From Avimicrobium caecorum (GTDB taxonomy: Bacteria > Bacillota > Clostridia > Oscillospirales > Ruminococcaceae), in NCBI GenBank assembly GCA_904394705.1, contig CAJFNJ010000035.1:7855-71854 (forward strand): 64,000 bases of DNA, read 5' to 3'. The notes under the pieces were generated by a model, which did not search any database, was not told the origin of the DNA, and worked only from the letters and a program-made list of their open reading frames with translations. The first letter of the stretch is position 1; each line of letters begins with the position of its first letter. Made by a program: the position numbers and the translations under genes. Shown in pieces: positions 60,465 through 64,000 of this stretch.

Positions 60465-60540
60465 GCTGCGCAGAGCTGTCCGCCCCGGAGGAGCAAAGCC
60501 CCTGTTCCCAGACGCTTCCACACGGAAGACCAGTCCGTGC

Positions 60541-60573
60541 AAAAAGAAAAAGGCACCCGTGCGGATGCCTTTT
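60541..60573 (-). terminator. Terminator of the M42 peptidase gene
   Basis: Minus strand: AAAGGCATCCG, CA, CGGGTGCC then TTTTTCTTTTT. Confidence 0.75.
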
Positions 60574-60649
60574 GTCTGAAGTATTTTCTGTGAGTTTACA
60601 GGCAGCGGCTGTGCGTCTCAGTTTCGCCGGGAGCGGCTCTCCGGCTGTT

Positions 60650-61702
60650 TCAGGCCAGTTCCAGATAGAGCGCCGCCAGATCCAGGGTGGCGTGCAGGGC
60701 ATCCAGATGGGTGCGCTCCATGCCATGGGAGGCGTGTACGCCCGGGCCGATGAGAGCAGCCCGGCAGTCCATACCGGCGTGCCAGGCAGCGCCGACATCC
60801 GAGCCATAGTGGGGGTAGATGTCCACCGAATAGTCCACCTGATGTTCCTTTGCCAGCTTTACCAGCCGGCTGACCATATCATAGTCATAGGGGCCGCCAT
60901 TGTCCTTGGCACAGATGGAAACCTGATATTCGGTGCAGCCCAGATCCTCGCCGATGCAGCCCATATCCACTGCCAGCAGCTCGTCCACAACAGGCAGGGT
61001 GGCGCCGCCGTGTCCCACCTCCTCATGGACAGTAAAGGTGAGATAGGTTTCGTACCGGGGCAGGGTTCCGGTTTCACGCATCTGCCACAGCAGGGTCAGC
61101 AGACAGGCAGCACTGGCCTTGTCGTCCAGGAACCGGGACTTGACAAAGCCGCTCCCGGTGACAACCGTCTTGGGATCATAGCAGACATAGTCGCCGGCGG
61201 CAATGCCCAGAGCCAGGACGTCCTCCTTGTTGTGTACCTTCTCATCGATGCGCACTGCCATATTCTTTTCGTCCCGGGGACGGGTGGCGGCGTCGTCCTG
61301 CACATGAACCGACGGCGACAGGCTGAGCACAGTACCGGTATATACCTTGCCTTCCCGGGTGTAGATGCGGCAGTATTCGCCGTCCAGGGTGGGCAGCAGC
61401 GGGCCGCCGACCTTGGTGACCATCAGCATGCCGTCTGCGGTGACCGAACGCACCATCAGACCCAGGGTATCCACATGGGCGCAGAGCCCCACCTTGTGTC
61501 CGCTCTCCCGACCGGGCACTGTGATGACCAGATTGCCCTTGTTGGTACGATGGGCGTCAAATCCCAGTTCCCGGGCGATCTTCTCTGCCACAGTCACGAC
61601 CCGTTCAGTAAAGCCGGTGGGGCTGTCCTGTCCCAGCAGCTTCTGCAGTGTATCCACCAGAAAGGCCTGACGGGCCTCTCCCTGCATCTTTTCCTCTGTC
61701 AT
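60650..61702 (-). CDS. M42 family aminopeptidase (glutamyl aminopeptidase / TET-like)
   Basis: 350 residues. Dizinc M42 motifs: LCAHVDTLGLMV (His, Asp), SRFLDDKASAACLL (bridging Asp), FTVHEEVGHGGA (catalytic Glu pair), DMGCIGEDLGC and a late His in GVHASHGMERTH. These enzymes form large tetrahedral complexes that trim N-terminal residues from peptides in the cytoplasm. ATG 61702 is supported by a leader and a good promoter (61768-61740). Fits the peptide-degrading profile of the window. Confidence 0.9.
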   Translation of the reverse strand: MTEEKMQGEARQAFLVDTLQKLLGQDSPTGFTERVVTVAEKIARELGFDAHRTNKGNLVITVPGRESGHKVGLCAHVDTLGLMVRSVTADGMLMVTKVGGPLLPTLDGEYCRIYTREGKVYTGTVLSLSPSVHVQDDAATRPRDEKNMAVRIDEKVHNKEDVLALGIAAGDYVCYDPKTVVTGSGFVKSRFLDDKASAACLLTLLWQMRETGTLPRYETYLTFTVHEEVGHGGATLPVVDELLAVDMGCIGEDLGCTEYQVSICAKDNGGPYDYDMVSRLVKLAKEHQVDYSVDIYPHYGSDVGAAWHAGMDCRAALIGPGVHASHGMERTHLDALHATLDLAALYLELA

Positions 61703-61739
61703 ATTTAAGCCCTCTCTTCATGATAAAATATCCGGTTCC

Positions 61740-61768
61740 ATCTTACAAAAAAAGTCGCATGTTGGCAA
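61740..61768 (-). promoter_or_regulatory. Promoter of the M42 gene
   Basis: Minus strand: TTGCCA (61768-61763), 17 bp, TAAGAT (61745-61740). Confidence 0.7.
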
Positions 61769-61814
61769 GAGGCGGTTCGGGAGAAGCAGGTCCGGGCCAG
61801 ACAGAGGGGAGATC

Positions 61815-63074
61815 TCACAGGATCAGACGCAGCCGGAACCAGCCATCTGTCAGGTCGAACTGACAGACCGCTCCGTTTTTATGGCAAAACGCGGAGATGG
61901 ACTGTACCCCCAGACCATGCCCCTTTCTCTGAGCGATGGGGAGGCCGTTGCTGTCAAAGACTACATCGTCAGCACATGGATTGGAAAGCTCCAGCATAAC
62001 GCCGGGAGTCCCCACCATCCTGCACCGGATCTTCCGCTGCTCTGTGGGCAGCAGGAGATTGGCATGGATGGCATTTTCCAGGGCGTTTGCCAGGACAATC
62101 GCAAGCTCTCCTTCGTCTACCGGGAGGGTGTCGGGCAGGGAAATATCTGCCTCCACCGGAATATCCTGATTCTGCGCCTGGTCAAAATAGGAGGAAAACA
62201 CAGCATTCAGAACAGGCGGACGGCACCATCGGATCAGTTTGTGTTCATCCAGCCGTCTCTGGGTGGCATCCAGGAAGTCCAGGGCGGATTTTTCTTCCCC
62301 CCGGGCTACCATCTCCATCACAGCCTGGATGCGATGGCGCAGGTCATGGCGTTCGGCGCGGATCATGTCCTCTGCGGCTTTTACCGCTTCCATCCGGCTC
62401 TGGAGCGCGGACAGCTGCAATGCGGCAAGCTGTGCGTTGTTCCGGGCTTCCGCCTCCTTGCGGATGCGGGAGAAGAAAAACAGCAGAATGGCATAGAATC
62501 CCACCATCAGCAGGGAGATCGCAGGCTTGAGAATGGTACTGGTGAGCTCTGAACCGACATAGCCGGGGATCAGGTAGATCACGATCGTATAGTAACCAGC
62601 CATTACCAGACACATCAGCCACCAGCCGTGCTGCAGTTCCATCAGAATCTGGAAGAACAGGGGACGCAGTACCCGGATCAGGAGCAGCAGTACTCCGATG
62701 GTGAGAACCGCGCAGGACAGGATCAATACCAGGAGGTTCCGACCGGAGAAGTAGAAGGCGAGCGCAGAGCCATGCAGAATCACAGTACAGAACAGAATGG
62801 CAGAGAGCAGCTGGAAGATCAGCCGCCATCCCCGGAAGCGGCTGAGTACCAGAATGAGCAGCAGTGATGGCACATGGGCGAGCAGGGGATAGAGCCAAAG
62901 AGTGGCTTTCAGGCCGGCTGTCCGGTAGACAACCGCCACAGCAATCATTGCAGCGAACATGGTGCTGTAAACTGCCAGAACAGTCCGGCGGCGGGAGTAC
63001 CGGCTGTCCAGAAACAGCAGGACCATGTTCATTCCCAGAACGGTCATATATTCCATCATGCCAAATTCAATCAT
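61815..63074 (-). CDS. Orphan GHKL-domain sensor histidine kinase (AgrC-like)
   Basis: 419 residues, about seven membrane helices (7-200), then ERHDLRHRIQ (H243), IVLANALENAIHANLL and GHGLGVQSISAF. The cytoplasmic half is strongly similar to the kinase at 57751 (shared RWCRPPVLNAVFSSYFDQAQ-type block and PVDEGELAIV), while the membrane half differs, as expected if the two sense different signals. No response regulator is adjacent. ATG 63074 follows GGGAAGGGA; the longer frame to 63233 is unsupported. Confidence 0.88.
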   Translation of the reverse strand: MIEFGMMEYMTVLGMNMVLLFLDSRYSRRRTVLAVYSTMFAAMIAVAVVYRTAGLKATLWLYPLLAHVPSLLLILVLSRFRGWRLIFQLLSAILFCTVILHGSALAFYFSGRNLLVLILSCAVLTIGVLLLLIRVLRPLFFQILMELQHGWWLMCLVMAGYYTIVIYLIPGYVGSELTSTILKPAISLLMVGFYAILLFFFSRIRKEAEARNNAQLAALQLSALQSRMEAVKAAEDMIRAERHDLRHRIQAVMEMVARGEEKSALDFLDATQRRLDEHKLIRWCRPPVLNAVFSSYFDQAQNQDIPVEADISLPDTLPVDEGELAIVLANALENAIHANLLLPTEQRKIRCRMVGTPGVMLELSNPCADDVVFDSNGLPIAQRKGHGLGVQSISAFCHKNGAVCQFDLTDGWFRLRLIL

Positions 63075-63352
63075 TTCTGTCCCTTCCCCTGCTGGCAGTA
63101 AGCCGGATTCCCGGCCTGTTGCTTTTAGAATACCAGAATGCAGAGGTCTGTACAATGGAAAACTTCCGCATCTGAACGGGCGGCCTTTGGATTGTGAACT
63201 GTGGTCTGCGGCGTGGGAAGGCGTGCCGGACATTCTTTCCGGCTCCCCTGTATGGGGCCTGGATTTGGGTCAGGAACCGGGAAAACCCGAAGTCCATTTT
63301 CCCTCTGAAAACAGACCATCCGAGAGCAGGAAAATTCCGGAATCCGCATAGA

Positions 63353-63490
63353 CTGGACATCAAGACCGTCTCGGGTATGCTGGGCCACTATTCTGCTGGA
63401 TTTACCCTGGATACCTACGCCCATGTGACCACCGCAGCCCAGCGGCAGGCAGCCGATGTGATGGGGAATGTCCTCTCGGGCGCTTTCTGA
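63353..63490 (+). pseudogene. C-terminal remnant of a tyrosine integrase
   Basis: 45 residues: LDIKTVSGMLGHYSAGFTLDTYAHVTTAAQ and a short tail. LGHYS carries the catalytic His region and LDTYAHVT the nucleophilic Tyr of phage/ICE tyrosine recombinases. The Arg box and the whole N-terminal two thirds are absent; upstream frame sequence is unrelated. It points towards the tRNA fragment about 300 bp away, as integrases usually do at an attachment site. Confidence 0.8.
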
Positions 63491-63555
63491 ATCGCTCCGG
63501 ACCTTCCCGCGTCTGGGTTAAAGTATGGGTCAGGAGCGATTCCGGGCAAAAAGAA

Positions 63556-63588
63556 AAAACCGATGAAACCACGGTTTCATCGGTTTTT
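63556..63588. terminator. Hairpin after the integrase remnant
   Basis: AAAACCGATGAAACC and GGTTTCATCGGTTTT, a perfect 15-bp inverted repeat with T runs on both strands. Confidence 0.75.
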
Positions 63589-63670
63589 GAGTGAGCGATC
63601 GGAGCGCTGCGGACTCCACGTTCCGTCCCCCTTTTTTCGCAGCAGGGGAGGGGGCGTTTGTGGGGGAACC

Positions 63671-63705
63671 GCCCCTGCGGGGAGCAGTTCTCTGGCGTCC
63701 CTCGG
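63671..63705 (+). repeat. Dispersed intergenic repeat, copy C (partial)
   Basis: GCCCCTGCGGGGAGCAGTTC and TCTGGCGTCCCTCGG match 12541-12575 with few differences. Confidence 0.7.
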
Positions 63706-63754
63706 AAAACCGGATCACTATGCGGAAGATCATTTTTCCCATCATAATTTCGAA

Positions 63755-63790
63755 AACAAAAACACCCCGGAAAATCCGAGGTGCCTTTTT
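63755..63790 (-). terminator. Terminator downstream of the tRNA fragment
   Basis: Minus strand: CACCTCGG, ATTTT, CCGGGGTG, TTTTTG, directly after the CCA end of the tRNA fragment. Confidence 0.7.
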
Positions 63791-63794
63791 TATT

Positions 63795-63840
63795 TGGTTG
63801 CGGAGGCTGGACTTGAACCAACGACCTTCGGGTTATGAGC
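63795..63840 (-). tRNA. tRNA-fMet(CAU) 3' fragment, probable attachment-site core
   Basis: On the minus strand the 46 bases start at the anticodon arm (GCTCATAACCCGAAGG, anticodon CAU), continue through the T arm (GGTTCAAGTCC) and end in an encoded CCA. The D arm and 5' acceptor strand are missing: sequence beyond 63840 is unrelated. A 3' half of this length ending at the anticodon loop is the usual duplicate left by tyrosine-recombinase elements that integrate in tRNA genes. Not a functional tRNA here. Confidence 0.85.
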
Positions 63841-64000
63841 TGCGGTTTGTATGCGGTGGGGAGACATTCCGGCTGGCTTCCGGCCCTGTGGACTCGGAAA
63901 ACCACGCTCTGAAGCCCTGTTTGTTCCACTGGTTCCATGGACTCTGATTCCCGTATGGGTCAGGGTTTGGGTCAGAATCTGTATAAACAATTCTGGCTGA

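Larger units (their letters stand above)
63491..64000. other. Attachment-site region with repeats, no intact gene
   Basis: Contains a 15-bp-arm hairpin (63556-63587), copy C of the dispersed repeat (63671-63705), a terminator (63755-63790, minus), the tRNA 3' fragment and repeated GGGTCAG motifs. Apparent ORFs across the tRNA fragment (with DLNQRPSGYE or NPKVVGSSPA) are artefacts of tRNA translation. Confidence 0.7.

Noticed and set aside
63563..63947. ORFs ending in DLNQRPSGYE or containing NPKVVGSSPA
   Set aside because: These peptides are translations of tRNA 3' ends; no real gene.
1..64000. CRISPR array, rRNA operon or complete prophage
   Set aside because: No regularly spaced repeats, no rRNA sequence and no phage structural genes were seen.

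Overview
The window is GC-rich, densely coded DNA with strong AGGAGG ribosome-binding sites and compact sigma-A-type promoters. Family content (BlaI/MecR1, LytTR/AgrC-type two-component proteins, many amino-acid permeases and peptidases, a flavodiiron protein, lipoproteins with Firmicutes lipoboxes) points to a strictly anaerobic, amino-acid- and peptide-using Clostridia, probably a gut Oscillospiraceae-like organism. That placement is inferred from gene families and composition, not from a marker gene.

Layout. 0-2.2 kb: 5' part of a secreted Gly/Ser/Glu-repeat surface protein whose signal peptide and body lie in different frames, separated at a C7 tract. 2.7-8.0 kb: a gene truncated at its 3' end, a PLP enzyme, a Crp/Fnr regulator and a three-gene operon (DUF5058 protein, membrane protein, M24 peptidase). 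8.1-10.0 kb: lipoprotein, YbaK-NimA fusion, DUF6506 protein. 10.1-15.8 kb: metal-efflux block (CPx ATPase, HMA protein, ArsR, AraC, CDF transporter), with copies of a dispersed non-coding repeat. 17.2-21.6 kb: BlaI, a MecR1-like peptidase with an unusual sensor region, and a lipoprotein. 21.7-28.1 kb: an APC permease, a type II P-type ATPase preceded by a yybP-ykoY (manganese) riboswitch, and a DUF401 protein. 28.2-33.8 kb: glycerate kinase, XRE regulator, MarR with divergent MATE pump, flavodiiron protein. 34.1-38.6 kb: two tandem paralogous permeases and peptidase T. 38.8-42.1 kb: secreted protein, FMN-binding lipoprotein with a 216-codon internal duplication, and a small protein behind a strongly folded leader. 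42.2-43.75 kb: two decayed catabolic genes. 43.9-45.2 kb: an MtaD-like deaminase. 45.5-47.8 kb: immunity-like cluster. 48-56.8 kb: a 2954-residue surface protein, followed by a divergent LytTR regulator/GHKL kinase pair. 59.4-63.1 kb: lipoprotein, M42 aminopeptidase, orphan GHKL kinase. 63.3-64 kb: tyrosine-integrase remnant and a 46-bp tRNA-fMet 3' fragment, i.e. an attachment-site scar.

How it fits together. Much of the region serves uptake and hydrolysis of amino acids and peptides (three APC permeases, M24, M42 and PepT peptidases), metal homeostasis (Zn/Cd-type efflux under ArsR, Mn-type efflux under a riboswitch), and surface or envelope sensing (BlaI/MecR1-like pair, two AgrC-like kinases, large surface proteins, several lipoproteins). 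The right end and the 42-44 kb segment show past integration and deletion. The most interesting items are the Mn riboswitch with its mutually exclusive terminator, the possible phase-variable surface gene, the new sensor domain shared by the MecR1-like protein and a lipoprotein, the structured leader near 41.55 kb, and the tRNA/integrase scar.
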